DNA from: Anderseniella sp. Alg231-50
GTDB lineage: Bacteria > Pseudomonadota > Alphaproteobacteria > Rhizobiales > Aestuariivirgaceae
NCBI RefSeq assembly: GCF_900149695.1
Contig: NZ_LT703003.1
Span: 744,001-808,000 of the forward strand
Direction of reading: 5' to 3'
Length of the DNA stretch: 64,000 bases
Shown here: in pieces, positions 39,113 through 46,939 of the stretch
How positions within the stretch are numbered: the first letter of the stretch is position 1
How the letters are laid out: every line of letters starts with the position of its first letter
The notes under the pieces: model-generated
The model's database searches: none
Told to the model about the DNA's origin: nothing
What the model saw: only the letters and a program-made list of their open reading frames with translations
Translations under genes and position numbers: made by a program

Positions 39113-39314
39113 TCGCTCACGCAAGCAGCCTGCGGCTGCGCTCCGCTAGGGCGCGCTTCGCGCGGCGGCCGGTCGGCCTTGCCTCGGCACTTCGTGCCTC
39201 GGAGGAATATTTCAGTTCAGTTGTGCTGAATTCCAGAACTAGGTCCGACCGGACCTCGGGCCGGTCAGGCTCGCCCCCGCGGAGCGGTTGGCGTTAGCCA
39301 ACTCGCGTGAGCGA
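39113..39314. repeat. hairpin-rich 202-bp element with 10-bp terminal inverted repeats
   Basis: TCGCTCACGC at 39113-39122 is exactly repeated in reverse complement at 39305-39314. Between them is a chain of short palindromes: GCAGCC/GGCTGC at 39125-39139, GGCAC/GTGCC at 39187-39199, TTCAG/CTGAA at 39211-39230, GGTCCG/CGGACC at 39242-39255, and TTGGC/GCCAA at 39288-39301. It fills the gap between two convergent genes. It carries no coding frame of note. It could act as a bidirectional transcription stop or be a non-autonomous mobile or REP-like element. Confidence 0.7.
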
Positions 39315-39343
39315 AGTAAACTCACCTCAACCCGCTCCATTCA

Positions 39344-41098
39344 CTATTTCTTCCCACCAACCTCAACAACCGTGCCTTCACGGCGCGGGTCGGCGCCGCC
39401 GTCCATCTGGCCGTCTTCCAGGATGCGGATGCCGTGCAGGCCGCTGGTCAGCGGTTTCACTTCGACCGTGTGACCGAGGTCCGCCAGCGGCGCAGCCAGC
39501 CTGGCGAACTGGTTCAGCGTACCGGCCAGATCGCTGCCTGGAGCGGTGTCTTCAAGCTCGGTTCGCCCATTGCGGTTGATGACGTGCAGTTGCGAGACGG
39601 CATCCTGCACCGGCATCTGCCAGTCGATCAGTCCGATCAGGGCGCGCGCCGTATAGCCGATAATACGGCTGCCGCCCGGCGAGCCGACAACCGCAAACAG
39701 GCTGCCGTCGCCATTCAACACCAGGGACGGCGACATGGAAGACCTGGGCCGCTTGCCCGCCTGCACACGGTTGGCAACCGGCTTGCCGGCCTTGGAGGGC
39801 ACAAAGGAAAAATCCGTCAGCTGGTTGTTGAGCACAAAACCGCCGGCGGTAATTCTCGCGCCGAAGGCGCGCTCGACACTCATGGTCATGGACACCGCAT
39901 TTCCGTCCCTGTCGACAATCGCCAGGTGACTGGTGCCGTGTTCCACAAGCCCGGCATCGGCGGCGAGAGTGTCTTCAACTGATCCCGGCGGCAAGCCCGG
40001 GGCAGCCGAGCCCATGTCGCGAACCGGATTGATCAACCGGCTGCGCGACCTGAGGTACTGCCGGTCCAGAAGGCCTGCAACCGGCACATCGACAAAGTCA
40101 GCGTCAGCCATGTATCGATTGCGGTCTGCAAAAGCCAGCCGGCTGGCCTGTGCAAACAGATGCGCTGTCACCAGGCCGTCCGGCTCGAGCTTCGCCAGCT
40201 GGTACGGTTCCAGCAGGCCTAAGATCATCAGCGACGTCAGCCCGCCGGACGTCGGCGGCCCCATGCCGCACACCTTGTAAGCCCGGTAAGGCGCACAAAC
40301 GGGCTGGCGCTCGATGGCCTCGTAGGCGGCCAGGTCGGCCAGTGTCATCAGGCCGGGATTGACCTCGTTCGAGCGAACCGCATTGACGATGGCCTGAGCG
40401 ACGCTGCCCTTGTAGAATCCGTCGAGCCCGTTTGCCGCGATCAGTTTCAGTGTGTCGGCGTAGGGCTGGTTTTTCAGGATATGCCCGACCGGCACGGCCA
40501 CATTCGGCTCATCATAATCGCCGTCACCCAGGAAATAGACCGCCGCTGCCGCGTCGTCGCTGTCCAGATGACTGGCATTTGTGATGGCTGCATGCAGGCG
40601 CGGACTGACAGCAAACCCTTGTTCGGCCAGCTCGATCGCCGGTTCAAACAGGCCGGCCCATTCCAGTTTGCCGAATTTCTGATGTGCCTTCCACAGTGCC
40701 GAGATGACGCCCGGTGTGCCGACCGGCTTGCCGCCAAGGGCGGCATCAGGCCACGCCATCGGCTTGCCGTCCGGTTTCAGAAACAGTGTCTCGTCGGCGC
40801 TCAGCGGTGCCTTTTCGCGCCCGTCAAACGTGGTGATGGAGGCATCCGCGCCCTGGTAATGCAGCATGAACAGGCCGCCGCCAATGCCGGATGACTGTGG
40901 CTCGGTCAGCGTCAGCACCAGTTGCGCAGTGATGGCAGCATCGGTGGCCGAGCCGCCCTTGGCCAGAATGGCGGCTGCTGCGTCAGATGCGTGGGTGTTG
41001 GCGGTTGCGACCATGCCCTTGTGCTGACGCGGATCGTCACTGCACGCGGCAACCGCAAACAATAGGCACAGGGCAAAACATCGGGCAAGCAATGACAT
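39344..41098 (-). CDS. ggt: gamma-glutamyltransferase, probable lipoprotein
   Basis: 584 residues. The signal sequence SLLARCFALCLLFAVAACSDD ends in a lipobox (VAAC), so the mature enzyme is probably lipid-anchored in the periplasm. Ggt features include EPQSSGIGGGLFMLHY in the large subunit, the autoprocessing Thr in EHGTSHLAIVDRDGNAVSMT, and PGGSRIIGY near the end. It hydrolyses or transfers the gamma-glutamyl group of glutathione. The ATG at 41098 is chosen because it begins the signal peptide; the longer frame is not homologous. It is divergent from the P1 peptidase gene. Confidence 0.93.
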   Translation of the reverse strand: MSLLARCFALCLLFAVAACSDDPRQHKGMVATANTHASDAAAAILAKGGSATDAAITAQLVLTLTEPQSSGIGGGLFMLHYQGADASITTFDGREKAPLSADETLFLKPDGKPMAWPDAALGGKPVGTPGVISALWKAHQKFGKLEWAGLFEPAIELAEQGFAVSPRLHAAITNASHLDSDDAAAAVYFLGDGDYDEPNVAVPVGHILKNQPYADTLKLIAANGLDGFYKGSVAQAIVNAVRSNEVNPGLMTLADLAAYEAIERQPVCAPYRAYKVCGMGPPTSGGLTSLMILGLLEPYQLAKLEPDGLVTAHLFAQASRLAFADRNRYMADADFVDVPVAGLLDRQYLRSRSRLINPVRDMGSAAPGLPPGSVEDTLAADAGLVEHGTSHLAIVDRDGNAVSMTMSVERAFGARITAGGFVLNNQLTDFSFVPSKAGKPVANRVQAGKRPRSSMSPSLVLNGDGSLFAVVGSPGGSRIIGYTARALIGLIDWQMPVQDAVSQLHVINRNGRTELEDTAPGSDLAGTLNQFARLAAPLADLGHTVEVKPLTSGLHGIRILEDGQMDGGADPRREGTVVEVGGKK

Positions 41099-41231
41099 TG
41101 TTACAATCCGGACTGACAAACCAACGATCTGTACCTTAACCGTGGCGCCTGCATCTTCGCAATTGACGAAGATGTCAGGACACCTGACATTTACAAACAT
41201 GATGAACACGACCGAAACCAAGGCATCCCAC

Positions 41232-42239
41232 ATGACAGTAAAACCGGGTTCGAAAAATCTGATCACCGATGTTGCAGGCCTTAAGGTCGGCAACGCCCAT
41301 CACGCACACTATGCAACCGGTGTCACCGTTGTGCTGCCGGATGAACCTGTGACGGCTGCGGTGGATGTGCGCGGCGGGGCGCCCGGCACGCGGGATACGT
41401 CAGCGCTGGATCCGACCTGCCTGGTGGACGCGGTGCACGGCATTGTCCTGTCGGGCGGATCGGTGTTCGGGCTGGATGCGGCCGGTGGCGTCATCTCTCA
41501 CCTGGCAGAACAAGGCGTCGGCATGAGCTTCGGCCAGTCGCCGGTACGCATCCCCCTGGTGCCGTCGGCCATCCTGTTTGACCTGACCTTCGGGCCGGAC
41601 AAGACCTGGGGTGCCACGCCGCCCTATCGTGATCTCGGCATAGCGGCGGCGCAGGATGCCGGCACTGATTTCGAACTCGGCAATGCCGGCGCAGGCCATG
41701 GCGCAACGGCCGGAACGCTGAAGGGCGGGCTTGGCAGCGCATCAGCTGTGTTTGGCGGGTTTACCGTCGGGGCCCTGGTGGCGCTCAATCCGGTAGGCTC
41801 ATGCATCAACCCGGCCAGCAATGACCTGTGGGCGCGGCCGTTTGAACTGGATGGCGAGTTCGGGCCCGTACCCGCGGAGCCCGTTTCGCCTGTACCCCTG
41901 ACGCCATTGGGCGACAGCAAGCTGGATGCCCGTGCAGCGGGTGCCAACACCACGATCGCCGTGGTGGCCACCGATGCCGCGCTCACCAAGCCCCAGGCAC
42001 AAAGGCTGGCGATAATGGCGTCGGACGGCATGGCCCGCGCCATCCGGCCCATCCACACACCGTATGACGGTGATACTGTGTTTGCACTCGCAACCGGCAG
42101 GACAGCGCTGGCAGAGCAGCCGGGCGAGGCCCTTGCCATGTTGGGATCGGCCGCCGCCGACTGCCTGACACGGGCGATCGGGCGGGCCATGGTCAGCGCT
42201 GAGCCCCTGCACGGCCGCGATACCTGGCGGCCTGCCTGA
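41232..42239 (+). CDS. P1 family (S58/DmpA-like) peptidase
   Basis: 335 residues. The sequences LITDVAGLKVGNAHH, ATGVTVVLPDE, VLSGGSVFGLDAAGG and GNAGAGHGATAGTLKGGLGSAS are typical of the DmpA/P1 family of N-terminal-nucleophile aminopeptidases, which cleave themselves before a Gly-x-Gly-Ser/Ala-type site into two chains. The AAGGxxxH-type region and the ANTTIAVVATDA strand of the second chain are present. Start: ATG at 41232 with AAGG eight bases upstream; ATGs at 41199 and 41202 are alternatives. It ends about 120 bases before the tRNA. Confidence 0.88.
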   Translation: MTVKPGSKNLITDVAGLKVGNAHHAHYATGVTVVLPDEPVTAAVDVRGGAPGTRDTSALDPTCLVDAVHGIVLSGGSVFGLDAAGGVISHLAEQGVGMSFGQSPVRIPLVPSAILFDLTFGPDKTWGATPPYRDLGIAAAQDAGTDFELGNAGAGHGATAGTLKGGLGSASAVFGGFTVGALVALNPVGSCINPASNDLWARPFELDGEFGPVPAEPVSPVPLTPLGDSKLDARAAGANTTIAVVATDAALTKPQAQRLAIMASDGMARAIRPIHTPYDGDTVFALATGRTALAEQPGEALAMLGSAAADCLTRAIGRAMVSAEPLHGRDTWRPA

Positions 42240-42357
42240 ACCTATTCGCAAAAGTCTCAAATCCGGCGCTTGCGTTTACCGGAACAACCGGTTAGATACG
42301 TCCAGTCTTCAGCACATTTTCTGACGCTGAACGCGGGACAGCCATCCCGCCTCAAGG

Positions 42358-42434
42358 GCACCGGTAGCTCAGCTGGATAGAGCACCAGACTACGAATCTG
42401 GGGGTCGGGGGTTCGAATCCTCCCCGGTGCGCCA
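42358..42434 (+). tRNA. tRNA-Arg (anticodon ACG)
   Basis: Acceptor arms GCACCGG (42358-42364) and CCGGTGC (42424-42430) pair fully, followed by discriminator G and an encoded CCA. The anticodon stem CCAGA/TCTGG encloses CTACGAA, so the anticodon is ACG (42392-42394), read as ICG after deamination. The T loop GGTTCGAATCC is standard. tRNA genes of this type are common integration sites; the region to the right is accessory in character. Confidence 0.97.
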
Positions 42435-42767
42435 AATTGTTCAGGTCGTTACCTGACATATAGGTACGTCTTACACTGAAAACGCGCGCGGGAGCATTAA
42501 GCCATTCGGATCCGTGATTGTTTCCAGACGGCATTTTTCGTCATCCGAGAATTCTAGGCACTGCCCATGAAGGACGCTGGCCGCGGCTGGTAACGAGTTG
42601 CCTTGATGCTTGTCGATCAAATTGTACGTCAAAACCAATTGGAGCCAATCACAAACGAATTCATACAATTGCTGACGAGAAATTCCATCACAAGAAGAAC
42701 CTCGGATCTCCGGCAGGCCGCCTCAAAATGGAAAATTCATCGAGTTGGGAGTGGAGCGTGATTTGTC
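42435..42767. other. 333-bp region after tRNA-Arg without a confident gene
   Basis: More A+T-rich than the backbone. A small inverted repeat (TCAGGT-N4-ACCTGA, 42441-42456) follows the tRNA but lacks a T run. Short open frames of 65 residues (minus) and 90 residues (plus) overlap each other, have no recognisable family and no good ribosome-binding site, so I do not call them. It may be a scar of integration events. Confidence 0.4.
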
Positions 42768-43790
42768 CTACTGGCGGAGTTCGGGGGTGAGGTCGCGAAG
42801 CAGTTCGCGGTTGATCAACTCATCGTTCTTTCGTTGATTTTCGAGCGGGATTCCGTACTCCGGAATGCGCCTGGTGCGCCTGGTTTTTGGCCTCGCACCT
42901 GTCGCTGATTTTCGCTGAGCAGCGGGGCTGAGCGGTCTTCCCAAATCCGACGTCGCCTCAACCGGAAGCAGGTTTTTCCGTTTTACAAGCGGGCTGAAAG
43001 ATACCTTCATTGTATGAGTGTCTTCTCGACTACTCTTCAATGAGAAGCCACCGCCAAAATCGTCGGAACCAATTGGAATCATTTTGAATTTCGGACCCAC
43101 TGAGGAATTCGATGCGATAACGAAATCAACCGTATAGACCAAGTCCCGAGCCACGATTTGCTCACCGGAGGTGGATACGGTTCTGTCAATACGAGCCAGA
43201 AAATCCTGAATGCCCAGCTTCCCGCCCAGCAGACCATTACCTGTCCACTGGCTAGGATAATTGTCGCATTTATCGGTAAATTTCAGGCTTCTTCGTATCG
43301 AATAGTTGTTCGTAACAGTTGGCCGGCCACGCCCTGTACTGACCAGAGATACCAAGCCCGCCTTCCAGTCTTGATCGGAAAGTGTCTCATCGAAAGTGAA
43401 CGTCTCAGTGCGGGACGCTTTTGTCGAATGACCGCCGTCCAGACTAAGCGTTGCCAGACCCGCAGTCAGCAGTGAAAAGCCGAAAGCACCATCGGCAGAG
43501 GCGGCATCTGTTTGCACGACCTTTGCGGTCAGCACGATAGTGGCTGTCTGGTTCTTGAACCAGGACGAATAGCGGGCCTCGAGGTTTTTAAACTCAACGT
43601 TTTGTGATGAGTCTTTCAAGTTGTTGATGTGTTCGAACCCGTGCAGATCCCACATGGCGTCACGCAGTTCGCATCTCACGTTTTCGACGACATCGGCGAT
43701 ATGGACATCAAATCGACTGACTTGAGGAACCGTTGCACACCCGGAAAATGAAAATGCCAATGCCGTGAAAAATACCGTTCTAGCCTTCAT
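42768..43790 (-). CDS. hypothetical lipoprotein
   Basis: 340 residues. The N-terminus MKARTVFFTALAFSFSGCAT is a lipoprotein signal peptide with the lipobox FSGC, so the mature protein is probably anchored in the periplasmic face of a membrane. The middle contains Thr/Ser-rich beta-type sequence (FKNQTATIVLTAKVVQTDAASADG) and the C-terminus from about 270 is basic (KRKNLLPVEA, RPKTRRTRRIPEYG). I do not recognise a family. It is the last gene of the left arm of the accessory region; its base composition is more A+T-rich than the backbone. Confidence 0.7.
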   Translation of the reverse strand: MKARTVFFTALAFSFSGCATVPQVSRFDVHIADVVENVRCELRDAMWDLHGFEHINNLKDSSQNVEFKNLEARYSSWFKNQTATIVLTAKVVQTDAASADGAFGFSLLTAGLATLSLDGGHSTKASRTETFTFDETLSDQDWKAGLVSLVSTGRGRPTVTNNYSIRRSLKFTDKCDNYPSQWTGNGLLGGKLGIQDFLARIDRTVSTSGEQIVARDLVYTVDFVIASNSSVGPKFKMIPIGSDDFGGGFSLKSSREDTHTMKVSFSPLVKRKNLLPVEATSDLGRPLSPAAQRKSATGARPKTRRTRRIPEYGIPLENQRKNDELINRELLRDLTPELRQ

Positions 43791-43959
43791 TGATTGTGCC
43801 CCTGTATTTGGATAACCCCACTATTCGCGGCTCGTCCTGGAAACTCACCTGCTGTCCCGACAGTACAAGCCGGCGGGTCACCGTCTGTGAACCACTTCAC
43901 TTAAGGGAGTTTATTTGGGAAAGGACACGGCTTGCTCAAACTCCGAGCAATAACGACGC

Positions 43960-44658
43960 CTATTGCGGCGTTGTGGCTATCTCGTTCAAAAGATCGATAT
44001 TCTCGATCCAGATGGCGCCGCGTGACATTCTGATAACGTCCTGTGCACGCCAGGTCTGCAGTGTCTTGTTGATGGACTCCCTGGTGGCGCCGAGGAAATC
44101 AGCCAACTCGCTTTGCGACAACCGGATGCATCCGTCACTGTCTGAAAATTTTCCATGCAAGATCAGCAGGCGGCTTGCAAGCCTGGCTTCAATATCCAGC
44201 ATGGCCAGGTCTTCAACCTGCTGCGAAACCCAGCGTAACCGAGCACACAAGACCTTAATCAGGTCTGATGCCAGTTCCGGATGACTGCGGATCACGGTAT
44301 CGATATCCGCCTGCTCAAACTTCCATAGAACACAAGGTTCCAATGTCGTAGCAGTGGCAGTGCGAGGCCCGCCGTCCAGAGCGGCAACTTCTCCAAAAAC
44401 ATCAGGCGGCCGCATAACATTCAACGACAGTTTCTTGCCGCTTTCACCCAAGATGCTGATTTCGACACTGCCTGATTCCAGCACATACAGAGCATCGCCC
44501 GGGTCCTGCTGATAAAACAGGGTTGCACCTTTATCGAGAATGAGCCTGGTTGCGGCGTTGCCGAGAGCTTCGAGACTGGGAGAGCCGAGTTCTCCAATAA
44601 GCCGGGAGTTTTTAAGCCCGCGACCTTTGATCAGTGCGCCATTTTCCGGTTCGGTCAT
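43960..44658 (-). CDS. Crp/Fnr family transcriptional regulator
   Basis: 232 residues. The cyclic nucleotide-binding domain contains FGEVAALDGGPRTATATTLE, close to the phosphate-binding cassette of cAMP receptors (Gly-Glu and Arg-Thr-Ala), and no Fnr-type N-terminal cysteine cluster is seen. The C-terminal winged helix has RLSQSELADFLGATRESINKTLQTW. It may therefore sense a cyclic nucleotide made by a nearby cyclase (inference). A perfect palindrome lies just upstream of the ATG at 44658, suggesting autoregulation. Confidence 0.9.
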   Translation of the reverse strand: MTEPENGALIKGRGLKNSRLIGELGSPSLEALGNAATRLILDKGATLFYQQDPGDALYVLESGSVEISILGESGKKLSLNVMRPPDVFGEVAALDGGPRTATATTLEPCVLWKFEQADIDTVIRSHPELASDLIKVLCARLRWVSQQVEDLAMLDIEARLASRLLILHGKFSDSDGCIRLSQSELADFLGATRESINKTLQTWRAQDVIRMSRGAIWIENIDLLNEIATTPQ

Positions 44659-44668
44659 GCTTCCCCCA

Positions 44669-44690
44669 TTGCGTCACAATTATGACGCAA
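44669..44690. promoter_or_regulatory. perfect palindrome, probable operator for the Crp-type regulator
   Basis: TTGCGTCA-N6-TGACGCAA, with 8-bp arms, sits 11 bases before the regulator start at 44658. Its 22-bp span matches the length of sites bound by Crp/Fnr dimers, but the half-site differs from the classical TGTGA and TTGAT. At this position a bound protein would block the promoter or translation start, as in negative autoregulation. Confidence 0.6.
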
Positions 44691-44777
44691 CGAAGTTACT
44701 GTGCACAAGAGACCGTCACCGAAAGTTTATCGGCGCATTTTTCTACTGAATTGCTGAGATTATCTCATTCAAATTAC

Positions 44778-46916
44778 TCAAATACGATTCATTCCATCCC
44801 TGCTCAATGATCTGATACGCCCGTGCCCATAGCGCCCAGGGCTGGTCCTGCGGTCTTCCACCGGCAGCCGAAGCTCCTCCTTTTCGGCTATTTCGGAAAC
44901 AATCACCCGTCCTGGCCTGATGTCACGGTTGGCCCTGGCATCTGCCAGCAGTTTTGCGATTTGCGGCACCGCCACGCTGGTGCCGTTAATGAGTACCCGG
45001 GACCCGCTTCTGGTTCCCGCAGCCATAACACCACGATGTACCCTTGACTCATCAGCAACAGCGAGTGCATCGGGACCTTTGCGAGGCCAGCCGGCATTGT
45101 CGGCCGGCACAGGGCCGCTGGCAGTGTACTCGGTTGCCACCAGCTCTTTCTCCAGGAAACCACCTATGACAACGGTTTCACTGCCTGTCGCGATTGCATT
45201 CAACATGCCGGCACGTTTTACCAGACTTTCAATGGTATCGTTCTCTTTAATCCGACCGGAAACCGGATCAAAACGTTCATAGAAGCAGTCTGCGAAATAG
45301 GACTGCCGGCCTCTCTGCCAGAATCCCCTCGGTGCGTCATCTCTTTGAATCCATGCTTCAATGATCTCATCTTCATCCAGATTCAGATTTGTCAGTTGCA
45401 ATTGCCATTCACCAGCCGGCGAAAGCATCTGTGATGCGTGTTCAAATCCGGTAGGTGTAATTGCAACGACAAACCTGCCTCGACCATCAAGCATCGGCGG
45501 CTCGTCATACGACACCTTGCACAAGGCGGGTTGAGCCGCCTTGCCAGTGGGCGTCCACCGCATTGATTTTCGGGGTTTTTTATCTTTCAGGTTTGGACTG
45601 CTTGCGCCGAAAGGTGGCACCACAGCAAGTTTAACTCTTGCCTTTTTTCCTGCTTTGACATCCCTTTTGGGAAGCCAGATTTCAATGAAGCTTGATGTTC
45701 TATCATTTGGCAAAACGCGCCATCGCAAAGTTTGCGGGTTTAGCTTTTTTCCGCTGAACCTGATGCGCGCATGATCACGCGCCTGATGTCCATTTCCGGC
45801 TGGAATCACGATATCCGTCGGTTGTCCGGTATCCCGTGTTCGTTCACGAATTAACCGATCAAATTCTCGTTCCAGTGCGCTGGCGCCATCGTGTGGCCCG
45901 GCGAAAATTCCGTAACTGAAATTTATCACCACCGGAACAGCTTTCAGTTCGTATGCCTCCGCTATAAGTTCCGCACGATCCAGTATGTATGCGACAGCAT
46001 CCAGCACATTCGGATTGAAACTGACTCCCGATGTATCGGCGGTGGTTGAGGTAGGCAATTGGACACAGACAATTGGTCTGTTGCAAACACCGTCTTCACT
46101 CGGCGCACCTGCAAACAAATCCATCACATGGGTGCCATGGGCCTGGCGAAACATTGCAGATTTGAGGCCTCTTCTGCTGAAATCTCCAAGACCGACTTCT
46201 TTGTAAAACCAATCTTCATCGGTCGGCGATCTGACCAGTAAATCATCAATCATCTTCTTGGTGAACTCCCTACCGTAGGTAACGGGAGACTTCCCACTCG
46301 CACAAGCGCCATCCTGGTCACAGCAGATACCGTCCTGTACCCATGCATATTCCACCCGGGTTTGTGCGGCAGCACCATTCTTGCCAGGTATCTGAAAGCG
46401 CTCATGACCAAATGCTATGCCATCGTCAATCACACCCATCACGACAACTTTTGATCCCTCAGGGCATTCACGAGGCTCAAGCGGTTCAGAAACATGATCC
46501 GGCGAAGAGACGCACGGCTGTTTGGTTCCCTCAGGAAACGCGTCGAGAGGAACGCCCAACTGCACCGAAGGAATCACCGCCCGCCAATCTGCGTTTTCAC
46601 CCAGGACGCTGAGAAACTTCTGCGTTACGAGTGCCGGTATGTCTTTTACGCCCGTACGCCAAGTTGAATCTCCGAAGCGCCAGAAGGGCTGTATCCGAAA
46701 TTCACCTTGGTCTTGATCTGCATCCTTTGGCGGAACCGGCAGGTTGAAGAGATCAGACAGATTTTTGTCATCAGCAATTGTGAGTATCGCATGAAACCAA
46801 GGATCTACCAGCGGAGCACCTGGAACCGGATAGAATTGCTTGCCGTCACCGAAATTCCAATCTCCATAAGCGTCCTTGCCTGCTGCCAAAGTCGAAGAAA
46901 CCCATTGCTTACTCAT
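44778..46916 (-). CDS. S8 family serine peptidase (subtilase), cytoplasmic
   Basis: 712 residues. The catalytic triad is complete: Asp164 in GVIDDGIAFG, His260 in QAHGTHVMD and Ser647 in NGTSVAVPQ, with the oxyanion Asn375 in IPAGNG. An insert of roughly 250 residues separates the oxyanion region from the serine. There is no signal peptide or obvious propeptide cleavage pattern, so it probably acts inside the cell, perhaps in a regulated way. The ATG at 46916 has an AAAGGAG ribosome-binding site. It lies 23 bases after the haloperoxidase-like gene and should be co-transcribed with it. Confidence 0.92.
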   Translation of the reverse strand: MSKQWVSSTLAAGKDAYGDWNFGDGKQFYPVPGAPLVDPWFHAILTIADDKNLSDLFNLPVPPKDADQDQGEFRIQPFWRFGDSTWRTGVKDIPALVTQKFLSVLGENADWRAVIPSVQLGVPLDAFPEGTKQPCVSSPDHVSEPLEPRECPEGSKVVVMGVIDDGIAFGHERFQIPGKNGAAAQTRVEYAWVQDGICCDQDGACASGKSPVTYGREFTKKMIDDLLVRSPTDEDWFYKEVGLGDFSRRGLKSAMFRQAHGTHVMDLFAGAPSEDGVCNRPIVCVQLPTSTTADTSGVSFNPNVLDAVAYILDRAELIAEAYELKAVPVVINFSYGIFAGPHDGASALEREFDRLIRERTRDTGQPTDIVIPAGNGHQARDHARIRFSGKKLNPQTLRWRVLPNDRTSSFIEIWLPKRDVKAGKKARVKLAVVPPFGASSPNLKDKKPRKSMRWTPTGKAAQPALCKVSYDEPPMLDGRGRFVVAITPTGFEHASQMLSPAGEWQLQLTNLNLDEDEIIEAWIQRDDAPRGFWQRGRQSYFADCFYERFDPVSGRIKENDTIESLVKRAGMLNAIATGSETVVIGGFLEKELVATEYTASGPVPADNAGWPRKGPDALAVADESRVHRGVMAAGTRSGSRVLINGTSVAVPQIAKLLADARANRDIRPGRVIVSEIAEKEELRLPVEDRRTSPGRYGHGRIRSLSRDGMNRI

Positions 46917-46939
46917 TGACGTTCTCCTTTGAGGTTCAA

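Noticed and set aside
42471-42790. Overlapping short open frames of 65 and 90 codons after the tRNA
   Set aside because: No family, weak starts, mutual overlap on opposite strands and no operon context; treated as non-coding.
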